Of a stretch of 64,000 bases of DNA, positions 40,078 to 47,573 are shown piece after piece. The translations under genes were made by a program, and so were the position numbers. Under the pieces are notes generated by a model. It ran no database searches, had not been told where the DNA came from, and was given only the letters and a program-made list of their open reading frames with translations. Position 1 is the stretch's first letter. Each line of letters begins with the position of its first letter. Origin of the DNA: Lachnospiraceae bacterium (GTDB lineage Bacteria; Bacillota; Clostridia; Lachnospirales; Lachnospiraceae); the NCBI GenBank assembly GCA_902363835.1, contig CABJBM010000023.1:44452-108451 (forward strand). Direction: 5' to 3'.

Positions 40078-40815
40078 TTATTCTTTAACCGGTTTTTTTA
40101 GCAGGTCCAGATTGCGGTACATGAACCCGGCTGACAGGATGGCAATGGCGATCCACAGGAACACAGAGGAGCCGCTTTTTCTGCTGAACACGTTAATGGC
40201 AAGTTTTGATTCTTTTCCCGGACTGATTTTTCCGAAATCAAATCCTCCGAAGGTATATCCATCCTCGCTGGTAATGGTGAAAGGCTTTTTATCGGAATAA
40301 TCCACGATATTAAGAAGCTCTTTTCCCTTTGGGACGGCGATTTTCATCTGGTATGAGCCAATGGACAGGGGAGTGGTGTTTTTGGACTTAAAGGACAGCT
40401 CTTTGGCATTGCCGGGATAAGTATCCCCTAAATCTGCAGCTTCTCCGGTATAAAGTCCTTCTCCCTTTAAAACTACCTGGAAGGAGACCTCTTTTTCCTT
40501 TTCATCAAATGCGGCCACATAATAATTCTGGTCACCGTCTGATTCTTCTTTGATATCCTCTGTTGCCAGCGTTCCGGAAATGGCTTTTACGGATTCTATG
40601 GAAGCATCCTTCCAAATGGGAAAGATGACTTCTCCGGAAGCATTGGTCTTGGCGTTTATGGTCTGGGTGATGATTCCATTTTCACCGTCAGGAGTTATTC
40701 TGTCTTCCATGGAAATTACGTTACCGGCATCGCCTGCATGGGCAGTCTGGGCCGCAGCCAGCACAGCAAACAGGCATAAGCATAAGAGATATGAGAATTT
40801 TTTCATTGCTTTCAT
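40078..40815 (-). CDS. Secreted membrane-anchored protein of unknown function
   Basis: A 245-aa protein with a clear signal peptide (residues 1-27, ending AAAQTAHA), an extracellular beta-rich region, and one C-terminal membrane helix (SVFLWIAIAILSAGFMY) followed by a short positive tail. It would display its beta domain outside the cell. The ATG at 40815 is chosen for its AAAGGAA site. The gene lies 41 bp downstream of a DASS transporter gene on the same strand, so both may share a transcript. I do not recognise the family; the NIVDYSDKKPFTITSEDGYTFG region could be an Ig-like fold. Confidence 0.7.
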   Translation of the reverse strand: MKAMKKFSYLLCLCLFAVLAAAQTAHAGDAGNVISMEDRITPDGENGIITQTINAKTNASGEVIFPIWKDASIESVKAISGTLATEDIKEESDGDQNYYVAAFDEKEKEVSFQVVLKGEGLYTGEAADLGDTYPGNAKELSFKSKNTTPLSIGSYQMKIAVPKGKELLNIVDYSDKKPFTITSEDGYTFGGFDFGKISPGKESKLAINVFSRKSGSSVFLWIAIAILSAGFMYRNLDLLKKPVKE

Positions 40816-40856
40816 ATGGTTTTGTTCCTTTCTGTTAAGGTCTGGAAGTGGATCGC

Positions 40857-42344
40857 TTATACAAGCCCGATGAACCGGAACCAGGTTAGGGAGGCGCCGA
40901 TCATCAGGATCCATTTGGCCAGGAGCACCAGGGTGCCGTAAAGCATCTGTTCAAGTACATTGAAAAAACCGGTATTGTAATAGATTAAGTTGACTTTGCT
41001 GTGAGGCGGCAAAGTGATGGTATCGGAAATGCAGAATGCGGCGGGAAGGGCCAGGGCTACGGGATTGATTCCGGTTGCATTGGCAATTCCGATGATGGTG
41101 GGAATGAGTATAATGGTCCGTACTGTTTTGGAGGTAAAGATAAAATGGCTGAAGCTGGCAATGAGCATGATGACGGCAAATATGACAGTAAAGCTCATGT
41201 TCTCTATGCCTAAATGGGCAAACAGGGCGTTAAGTCCCCAGGCCGCCACACCGGTTTCATCTAAGGCCACGCCGGCAGCGTATGCTCCGCAGGCAAAAAT
41301 CAGCAGATTCCAGGAGATCTTGGCTTCTTTCCATTTCAATATGCCAAGGTAGGGCATGAAGAATAATGCTGCTGATAAAATGGCTACCATAACAAGGCTG
41401 AGCTGGAACCCGAATAAATGGATCTGCCTGGTGTCAATGGCCCATAAGGCAATGGTGATTCCAAAGATGACCAAAGCTTTCTTTTCCACCAGACTCATTT
41501 TGCCAAGGCTTTTACGCTCTTCTTCCAGGAGGCTTAAATTAACCTTTGCATTGGAAGAGGGGATTTTAAACAGCATCTTTCCTATAAAAAAGGAGGCCAG
41601 CAGTGTCAGGATAGTGACCGGAGCGGAGGCGATGAACCAGTAGGTCCATGAAATGTTCTGCCCGGTCAGATCCTTAATAAATCCAATGGCCATGATCTGG
41701 GCGCTGGTTGCTGTTACAATGGCTCCTGTGGATAAGTTGTTGGACTGGATTCCCTGTAAGGCCAGAAGCTTTCCCAGATTATTTTTGGGGTCATTCATGG
41801 TGGTTCCAAAAGCCTGGATCACCAGAAGAACAATGGGGAACATCATTGCTGCCCGGGCTGTTGTGGACGGCACCACGAAAGCGATGAGGAAGTTGGTGGC
41901 CATTAAAAGCAGCAGAATGCTGTTGGCGCTTTTTCCGAACCTGGTTATGAGGTTTAGGGCAAGGCGTTTTGCAAGGCCGCTTTTTTCCATGCCGGATGCA
42001 ATGATAAAGGCTGCAAAGGTGAGCCAGATCACCTCATAGCCCAATACACCCATGGCCTTTTCCTCTTCCCAGACTCCAAGGAGGGGGAGGGCTACGATGA
42101 CCAGGAGGGAGACCGTATAATTTGGTATGCTTTCCGTGACCCACAGAATAAGGGCAGTTAAGAATACTCCCAGGGCCATTTTTCCTGCATAGGACAGGCC
42201 TACAGGGATTGGGGTGGAATAGAAGAGGCCGAATACGATCAATGCGGCCGGAAGCCCGAAAAATTGCATTTTCAGTTCAAAAGGGCTTTTAACTTTTTTA
42301 ACTTTGATTTCCTGCGTTGACAATGTTGCTTTTGCTTCATTCAT
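40857..42344 (-). CDS. DASS-family (SLC13) anion:sodium symporter
   Basis: A 495-aa membrane transporter for di- or tricarboxylates or sulfate. It has 11-12 hydrophobic segments. DASS signatures are present: ILWVTESIPNYTVSLLVI near 70, the paired-loop region FVVPSTTARAAMMFPI near 165 (first SNT-like loop), and SDTITLPPHSKVNLIYYN near the C-terminus. AAAGGAG precedes the ATG. Three LysR genes lie nearby, the closest divergent, so induction by an organic acid is plausible. The substrate cannot be decided. Confidence 0.88.
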   Translation of the reverse strand: MNEAKATLSTQEIKVKKVKSPFELKMQFFGLPAALIVFGLFYSTPIPVGLSYAGKMALGVFLTALILWVTESIPNYTVSLLVIVALPLLGVWEEEKAMGVLGYEVIWLTFAAFIIASGMEKSGLAKRLALNLITRFGKSANSILLLLMATNFLIAFVVPSTTARAAMMFPIVLLVIQAFGTTMNDPKNNLGKLLALQGIQSNNLSTGAIVTATSAQIMAIGFIKDLTGQNISWTYWFIASAPVTILTLLASFFIGKMLFKIPSSNAKVNLSLLEEERKSLGKMSLVEKKALVIFGITIALWAIDTRQIHLFGFQLSLVMVAILSAALFFMPYLGILKWKEAKISWNLLIFACGAYAAGVALDETGVAAWGLNALFAHLGIENMSFTVIFAVIMLIASFSHFIFTSKTVRTIILIPTIIGIANATGINPVALALPAAFCISDTITLPPHSKVNLIYYNTGFFNVLEQMLYGTLVLLAKWILMIGASLTWFRFIGLV

Positions 42345-42513
42345 GGCAACATCTCCTTTCTTACAATATCTTTTTGTATCCTAAGTGTAAAATTTTTATA
42401 AAGAAAAGTACAACGATAGATTTTTATAATTATTTTATTTTAAGGAGAGAAATCCTTGAATTTATAAATTAATCTTATGAGGTTGGGAATAATGTTGATT
42501 AAGAAGAGAAAAA

Positions 42514-42542
42514 TTGACATGAATTTGTGAATTTGCTATAAT
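42514..42542 (+). promoter_or_regulatory. Sigma-A promoter of the LysR gene at 42.6 kb
   Basis: TTGACA (42514-42519), a 17-bp spacer and TATAAT (42537-42542), with an extended TGC before the -10. This is a full-consensus promoter and should be strong unless repressed. Confidence 0.85.
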
Positions 42543-42586
42543 CTCCATAAATATATTTTATGCAAAGACCTGAAAGGAGAAGGAAC

Positions 42587-43537
42587 ATGAATCTGGAAAC
42601 CTTGGAAACATTTCTAAAAGTCGCCGGAAACCATAGCTTTACCCAGACTGCCGCAGAGATGTTTTGCTCCCAGGCGGCTGTTTCCATACGTATGAAAAGC
42701 CTGGAAAAGCATTTTGGGACCGAATTATTTGAAAGGGATAACAACCGGATAGGATTGACAAAAGAAGGGAAGCTGCTGCTGCCTTATGTGAAAACCATCA
42801 TGGAAACCATAAGGGGAGCGGAAAAGGAGATCTATGCCTCCCAGAACTTAAAAAACAGGGAAATACGCTTTGCCTGCTCCGGCACTCCCGGAACCTATAT
42901 CTTTCCCCCAATTATTCATGCATTTTCAGCCAAATATCCTTCTGTGACCGTGGTAAACCATGTGGAATACACTCAGAATGTTTTTGAGGATATTGAATCC
43001 AAGACTTTTCCATTGGGGTTTGTCAGCCAGCCTTTTCCGCCTCAAAGAGAGTGTCTTGTGTATGAGGAGCTGATGGATGACCCCCTGGTCTTTTTTGCCT
43101 CAACGGAAAATCCCTTAAGCCGGAAAAGTGAGGTCACTCCGGAAGATCTGGTGGGAGAGAATTTAATGACTACCAATCACCGTTCGTCCATTGTGAAGTA
43201 CTTAGAATCTGCCGGGAGCCTGAACTTTCCAAAGAAGAATATCCAGGCAATCGGCAACATTGAGGCGGTGAAGAAATGTGTGGTGGATAATAAGGGAATC
43301 GGCGTATTGTCGGTCCTTGCAATTGAAACAGAACGTAAATACGGGGTGATTAAGGTGTTAAAGCTCAAAGAACCATTAAGTCTCACCAGGAAGATTTATG
43401 CGGTATTTCATAAGGATCAGCCCTTGTCCCTTCCTGATGAAGTGTTTCTGGATTTTGTAAAAGACTACATAGGTTCCCAGGGATCAGGAAAAGCTCCTCT
43501 TGCCGGTAATCGCCCTAGTCGAATAACACCAGGTTAA
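42587..43537 (+). CDS. LysR-family transcriptional regulator (divergent to DASS transporter)
   Basis: A 316-aa regulator. The N-terminal winged helix-turn-helix (~1-60: NHSFTQTAAEMFCSQAAVSIRMKSLEKHFGTELFER) is followed by a periplasmic-binding-like effector domain (~90-300). The ATG at 42587 has AAAGGAG upstream and removes a nine-residue extension. It is divergent from the DASS transporter gene, the classic position for a LysR activator of its neighbour. Its 3' end overlaps the convergent LysR gene by 23 bp. Confidence 0.9.
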   Translation: MNLETLETFLKVAGNHSFTQTAAEMFCSQAAVSIRMKSLEKHFGTELFERDNNRIGLTKEGKLLLPYVKTIMETIRGAEKEIYASQNLKNREIRFACSGTPGTYIFPPIIHAFSAKYPSVTVVNHVEYTQNVFEDIESKTFPLGFVSQPFPPQRECLVYEELMDDPLVFFASTENPLSRKSEVTPEDLVGENLMTTNHRSSIVKYLESAGSLNFPKKNIQAIGNIEAVKKCVVDNKGIGVLSVLAIETERKYGVIKVLKLKEPLSLTRKIYAVFHKDQPLSLPDEVFLDFVKDYIGSQGSGKAPLAGNRPSRITPG

Positions 43538-44393
43538 TAAAGGCCTGAAATGATTCCGTCTGGAATTTATCCTTATGGAACACAACGTGATTCATGCAGC
43601 TGATATCCAGATTCTTGACTTCTATTTCAATAATTTCACCTTTTTTAATGGACTCATCGGCAAGGATCCTGGGCACAATGCCGATCCCGATATTTTCCTT
43701 TACCGCCTGGAGGATCACATCCGAGTTGGTACTGGACCAGAGAGGTTCGGCTGATAAATTGTTCAGGGCCAGGGAACAGTCAAAGGTATCGCGCAGAGTA
43801 CAGCCCTGTTCTCTCAGGAGCAGAGGTTCCTCAATGAGCCGGTCCAGTGCCAACGGCTGGGCAAGACGGTCTGCAAAGGGATGGCCGGGGGCACAGATCA
43901 CTGCAATGGGATAGGAGGAAAAGGGTATCTTTTCCAGCTGCTCATCAGGGATGACACCTTCAATCAGGGCGATATCCAGTTCATTTTTAAGAAGCTTATT
44001 CGTGATCTCCTGGGAATTGTTTACAGTAACCTTTAACTGGGTATCAGGGTTTGTAAGGGCAAAGCGGGATACTACCTTTGGAAGCAGGTAGGAGGCCAGG
44101 GTTACGCAGGAGCCGATCCGAAGAGGAGCCTGAAGATGCAGGGCACCGGAGTAATTCTCCAGATCCTGATACAGTTCCAGGAGAGGGATGACCTTAGACA
44201 AATAAAATTTTCCGTTCTCATTGATGACCACTCTGCGGGATACACGGTCAAACAGAGGGGAACCAACGGATTCTTCCAGTTCATTGATGGCGTGGGAGAT
44301 GGCGGGCTGGGTCATGGACAGGGCTTTCGCCGCTCCTGTGATGCTGCCTTCTTCGCACACTGTTTTAAAGATAGTAAGATGTCTTAAGTTCAT
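43515..44393 (-). CDS. LysR-family transcriptional regulator
   Basis: A 292-aa regulator with LysR helix-turn-helix (SITGAAKALSMTQPAISHAINELEESVGSPLFDR) and an effector domain of the CysL/CbbR type. The 3' end overlaps the convergent LysR gene at 42587-43537 by 23 bp. Upstream is a 284-bp gap holding a methionine-synthase-like gene remnant. The target is unknown. Confidence 0.9.
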   Translation of the reverse strand: MNLRHLTIFKTVCEEGSITGAAKALSMTQPAISHAINELEESVGSPLFDRVSRRVVINENGKFYLSKVIPLLELYQDLENYSGALHLQAPLRIGSCVTLASYLLPKVVSRFALTNPDTQLKVTVNNSQEITNKLLKNELDIALIEGVIPDEQLEKIPFSSYPIAVICAPGHPFADRLAQPLALDRLIEEPLLLREQGCTLRDTFDCSLALNNLSAEPLWSSTNSDVILQAVKENIGIGIVPRILADESIKKGEIIEIEVKNLDISCMNHVVFHKDKFQTESFQAFINLVLFD

Positions 44394-44420
44394 GTCAAAG
44401 ATCCTTCCATTACCAAGATG

Positions 44421-44564
44421 TTATATAATAATCTTCATTATATCATTTTGATAATGACATGAACAGGGATTTTGAAAAAAATGTAAAAAATTATTCGCCC
44501 CAATATTCCAGGGCAATTTTTCCGGACGCAGAAAACTGCCGATTGTATGAAATCTTTTGCTCAT
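44421..44564 (-). pseudogene. 5' remnant of a MetE-like methionine synthase II family gene
   Basis: A good ribosome site (AGGAGGGC at 44571-44578 on this strand) precedes an ATG. The first residues read MSKRFHTIGSFLRPEKL, which strongly resemble the start of the YxjG/YxjH B12-independent methionine synthase family. After about 17 codons the similarity stops and the frame ends at a TAA after 47 codons. This is best explained as the surviving 5' end of a deleted gene. The upstream LysR gene on the same strand may have been its regulator. Confidence 0.5.
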
Positions 44565-44677
44565 GGAAATGCCCTCCTAATGTTTAATTCAATGTTTGAT
44601 GAAACCATTGTAATACAAAAGAGGGCATATAGGGTAATTTCATTATTCTATGTTGTGCTATAGTTATAGGCTATATC

Positions 44678-45601
44678 TTATGAATCCATAAGAACATCAT
44701 ACATGGCGACCACCTGTTTTAGTTCCTCAAGGTACATGGCTGCCTGTTTGGTCAGCTGTATGGAATTATGCCCGATCCAGCCCACTTCTATGGAATCGTC
44801 AACCTGCAGCGGCACTGCCGTAATGTTGTCTCCATTTAAATCCGCGCTTACGATCCCTGTTGAGATGGTGTAGCCATTAAGACCGATCATAAGGTTGAAA
44901 ATGGTTGCTCTGTCGCTGACCCGGATCATTTTCCTGCTGAAAGCAGTGCTGAGAATTTCCTCTGAAAAATAGAAGGAGTTGTTTTCTCCTTGTTCAAAGG
45001 AAAGGCAGGGATAGGGTTCTAGGTCCTCAGGGCTGACATACTCCTTTTTTGCCAGGGGATTTGACGTGCTGACAAAAATATGGGGCTTTGCGGTAAACAG
45101 CGGATGAAAGGTCAAACCATTCTCCCGCAGCAGCTTTTCCAGGACCCGTTTATTGAATGGATTCATGTACAAAATGCCCAGTTCGCTCCGCAGGGTCTTC
45201 ACATCCTCGATGATCTCATGAGTCCGCGTTTCCCGCAGGGTGAATTCATATTCGTCTGCATTGGTTTTTTGAACCATGTTCACAAACGCATTTACGGCAA
45301 ATGCATAGTGCTGGGTGGAGATGGAGCATAGGCGGCGGGAGGGCTTCCCGCTTAAATAGCGCTGCTCAAGAAGGCTTGCCTGTTCGGCAACCTGGCGGGC
45401 ATAACCCAGAAACTCCACGCCATCCATTGTCAGTGAAATACCTTTGGGCGTTCTGGTGAAAAGCTCCACCCCGATTTCAGTTTCCAAGTCTTTTACCGCG
45501 TTTGACAGGCTGGGCTGGGAGATAAAAAGGCTTTCCGCCGCCTTGTTAATGGAACCGCAGTTCACGATTTCAATAAAATACTTCAGTTGCTGCAATGTCA
45601 T
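44678..45601 (-). CDS. LysR-family transcriptional regulator
   Basis: A 307-aa regulator. The helix-turn-helix (GSINKAAESLFISQPSLSNAVKDLETEIGVELFTR) is intact, followed by an effector domain to residue ~295. It starts 43 bp downstream of the icd stop on the same strand. The next sequence downstream is the methionine-synthase remnant, so this may be an orphan regulator. The ribosome site (GAGAAGAGG) is weak and rather far from the ATG. Confidence 0.88.
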   Translation of the reverse strand: MTLQQLKYFIEIVNCGSINKAAESLFISQPSLSNAVKDLETEIGVELFTRTPKGISLTMDGVEFLGYARQVAEQASLLEQRYLSGKPSRRLCSISTQHYAFAVNAFVNMVQKTNADEYEFTLRETRTHEIIEDVKTLRSELGILYMNPFNKRVLEKLLRENGLTFHPLFTAKPHIFVSTSNPLAKKEYVSPEDLEPYPCLSFEQGENNSFYFSEEILSTAFSRKMIRVSDRATIFNLMIGLNGYTISTGIVSADLNGDNITAVPLQVDDSIEVGWIGHNSIQLTKQAAMYLEELKQVVAMYDVLMDS

Positions 45602-45644
45602 GGGGGCCTCTTCTCCATGTGGATTTAGGGCATGGCAGCAGTTT

Positions 45645-46841
45645 TTACAGCCTTTTTGCTATGGCTTTTATAAATTCCTCACTGCTTAATGCCGTTGGAT
45701 TGGGAATGGTGGTGATAAGAGCCAGATCCTTTGTCATTTCACCGGCCTCAATGGTGTCAATGGTCGCCTGTTCCAGTTTGTCTGCAAAAGCGGCAAGTTC
45801 TCTGTTTCCATCCAGTTCTCCCCGTTTTCTTAAAGCGCCTGTCCATGCGAAAATGGTTGCAACGGAGTTTGTGGAGGTTTCTTCCCCTTTTAAGTGCTTG
45901 TAATAATGGCGCTGTACGGTTCCGTGGGCTGCTTCATATTCAAAGTCCCCATCAGGAGATACCAGGACAGAGGTCATCATGGCCAGGGAGCCGAAGGCAG
46001 AGGATATCATATCGCTCATTACATCGCCGTCGTAGTTTTTGCAGGCCCAGATATAGCCGCCTTCTGATTTCATAACACGGGCTACCGCATCGTCGATCAG
46101 GGTGTAGAAATAGGTGATGCCTGCTTCCTTAAATTTATCCTCATAATCGGTTTCAAAGATTTCCTGGAAAATGTCCTTAAAGGTGTGGTCATATTTCTTG
46201 GAAATGGTGTCTTTTGTGGCAAACCACAGATCCTGGTGAGTATCAAGAGCGTAGTTAAAGCAGCTTCTGGCAAAGCTTTCAATGGAGCCGTTTAAGTTGT
46301 GCATTCCCTGTACAATTCCGGGGCCATTAAAAGAATGAACAAGCTCCCTGGCTTCACTTCCGTCCTCAGCAGTATAAACAAGCTCCACCTTGCCTGCTCC
46401 CGGAACCTTCATTTCAGATCCTTTATAAACATCACCGTAAGCATGTCTTGCTATGGTAATGGGTTTTTTCCAGTTCATCACACATGGATCGATTCCCCTG
46501 ACAACAATGGGAGCGCGGAACACGGTTCCGTCTAAGATCGCCCGGATGGTGCCGTTAGGGCTTTTCCACATCTCTTTTAAGCTGTACTCCTTTACGCGGT
46601 CTGCGTTGGGGGTGATGGTGGCGCACTTGACGGCAACCTTATATTTTTTTGTGGCATTGGCGGAGTCAATGGTTACCTGGTCGTTTGTCTGGTCACGGTA
46701 TTCCAGGCCCAGATCATAGTATTCTGTCTTTAGATCAATATATGGCAGCAGAAGGTGGTCTTTGATCATCTGCCAGAGAATCCTGGTCATCTCGTCGCCA
46801 TCCATTTCGACGATAGGGGTTGTCATCTTAATCTTATCCAT
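45645..46841 (-). CDS. icd: NADP-dependent isocitrate dehydrogenase, homodimeric subfamily II
   Basis: A 398-aa enzyme that oxidatively decarboxylates isocitrate to 2-oxoglutarate, supplying glutamate synthesis. Family marks are [15 protein letters not shown] at the N-terminus, [28 protein letters not shown] (substrate-binding Ser/Arg region), [15 protein letters not shown] (metal-binding Asp) and [10 protein letters not shown]. The sequence is the eukaryote-like subfamily II rather than the E. coli type. AAGGAGG is 8 bases before the ATG. Confidence 0.95.
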   Translation of the reverse strand: MDKIKMTTPIVEMDGDEMTRILWQMIKDHLLLPYIDLKTEYYDLGLEYRDQTNDQVTIDSANATKKYKVAVKCATITPNADRVKEYSLKEMWKSPNGTIRAILDGTVFRAPIVVRGIDPCVMNWKKPITIARHAYGDVYKGSEMKVPGAGKVELVYTAEDGSEARELVHSFNGPGIVQGMHNLNGSIESFARSCFNYALDTHQDLWFATKDTISKKYDHTFKDIFQEIFETDYEDKFKEAGITYFYTLIDDAVARVMKSEGGYIWACKNYDGDVMSDMISSAFGSLAMMTSVLVSPDGDFEYEAAHGTVQRHYYKHLKGEETSTNSVATIFAWTGALRKRGELDGNRELAAFADKLEQATIDTIEAGEMTKDLALITTIPNPTALSSEEFIKAIAKRL

Positions 46842-46913
46842 GTGTTTGTCCTCCTTAGAAATGTACGTGTTATGCTATAGTATACGATGAATTATAAAAT
46901 CACACAAGCCTGT

Positions 46914-47333
46914 CTATGTAAATTTATCCAGCCATTTTTGAATATTATACACGGTTTCCGGTTCAATGAAATGCTCTACCTTTTCCACTTGTTCCAGTTC
47001 ATCGGAATTTTGATTGATATAGCAGAAAAACCGAAGGAGAACATCGTGTCGGAATAGTAAATATTCACCCAGCTCCAGGCCGTCCTCTGTCAGGGAGACC
47101 GTGCCGTATTTCTCAAAGCGCACCAACCCCTGCTGCCTTAAGTTTCCGGTCATTTTAGAAGCGGAAGAAGGCTTTACATGCAAACATTCCGCCAGCTCCT
47201 TAATGCGGACAGGCTGTCCGTTACGATGGAGCCTGCATATCATTTCCAGATAATCTTCCATGGAGGAAGTGATTTCTGTATGCTCTAAAAGGGAGTATCC
47301 TTTCAGAGTATAGAAATTATCGGTTTGCGTCAT
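46914..47333 (-). CDS. DtxR/MntR-family metal-dependent repressor
   Basis: A 139-aa regulator with an N-terminal winged helix (~25-80: YLEMICRLHRNGQPVRIKELAECLHVKPSSASKM) and a dimerisation/metal-binding domain (EYLLFRHDVLLRFF; EVEKVEHFIEPETV). It lacks the SH3-like third domain, as MntR does, so manganese is the likelier metal. The ATG at 47333 has GAGAGGA seven bases upstream. It lies 72 bp upstream of icd on the same strand. A mntP efflux gene is present at 29.4 kb but not adjacent. Confidence 0.87.
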   Translation of the reverse strand: MTQTDNFYTLKGYSLLEHTEITSSMEDYLEMICRLHRNGQPVRIKELAECLHVKPSSASKMTGNLRQQGLVRFEKYGTVSLTEDGLELGEYLLFRHDVLLRFFCYINQNSDELEQVEKVEHFIEPETVYNIQKWLDKFT

Positions 47334-47508
47334 GGATAAGTCCTCTCTTTTACCTTTTGTTATCACTTATATCTATTCTTACCCAATGGGTTCTATGAGT
47401 GGGGAGGGGAAAAGCATTGAAAATAAAATGGCACCGGATTTTTATTTTCTGCAAATTTTATTTTACAACTCCATGATCACACGCCGGGAGAACAAAAAAA
47501 CATAGGGG

Positions 47509-47537
47509 TTTACATCAGAATAAAATCCGTGTATAAT
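47509..47537 (+). promoter_or_regulatory. Sigma-A promoter of the two-PBP operon
   Basis: TTTACA (47509-47514), a 17-bp spacer and perfect TATAAT (47532-47537). Transcription should start near 47544, inside the operator that follows. Confidence 0.87.
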
Positions 47538-47540
47538 TTA

Positions 47541-47558
47541 ATCTTACAAATGTAAGAT
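47541..47558. promoter_or_regulatory. BlaI/MecI-like operator
   Basis: ATCTTACAAATGTAAGAT has two perfect 8-bp arms around AA. It contains the TTACA...TGTAA core recognised by BlaI/MecI repressors. It covers the predicted transcription start. No blaI or blaR1 gene is in the window, so the regulator would be encoded elsewhere. Confidence 0.7.
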
Positions 47559-47573
47559 TAAAGGAGAACTATT

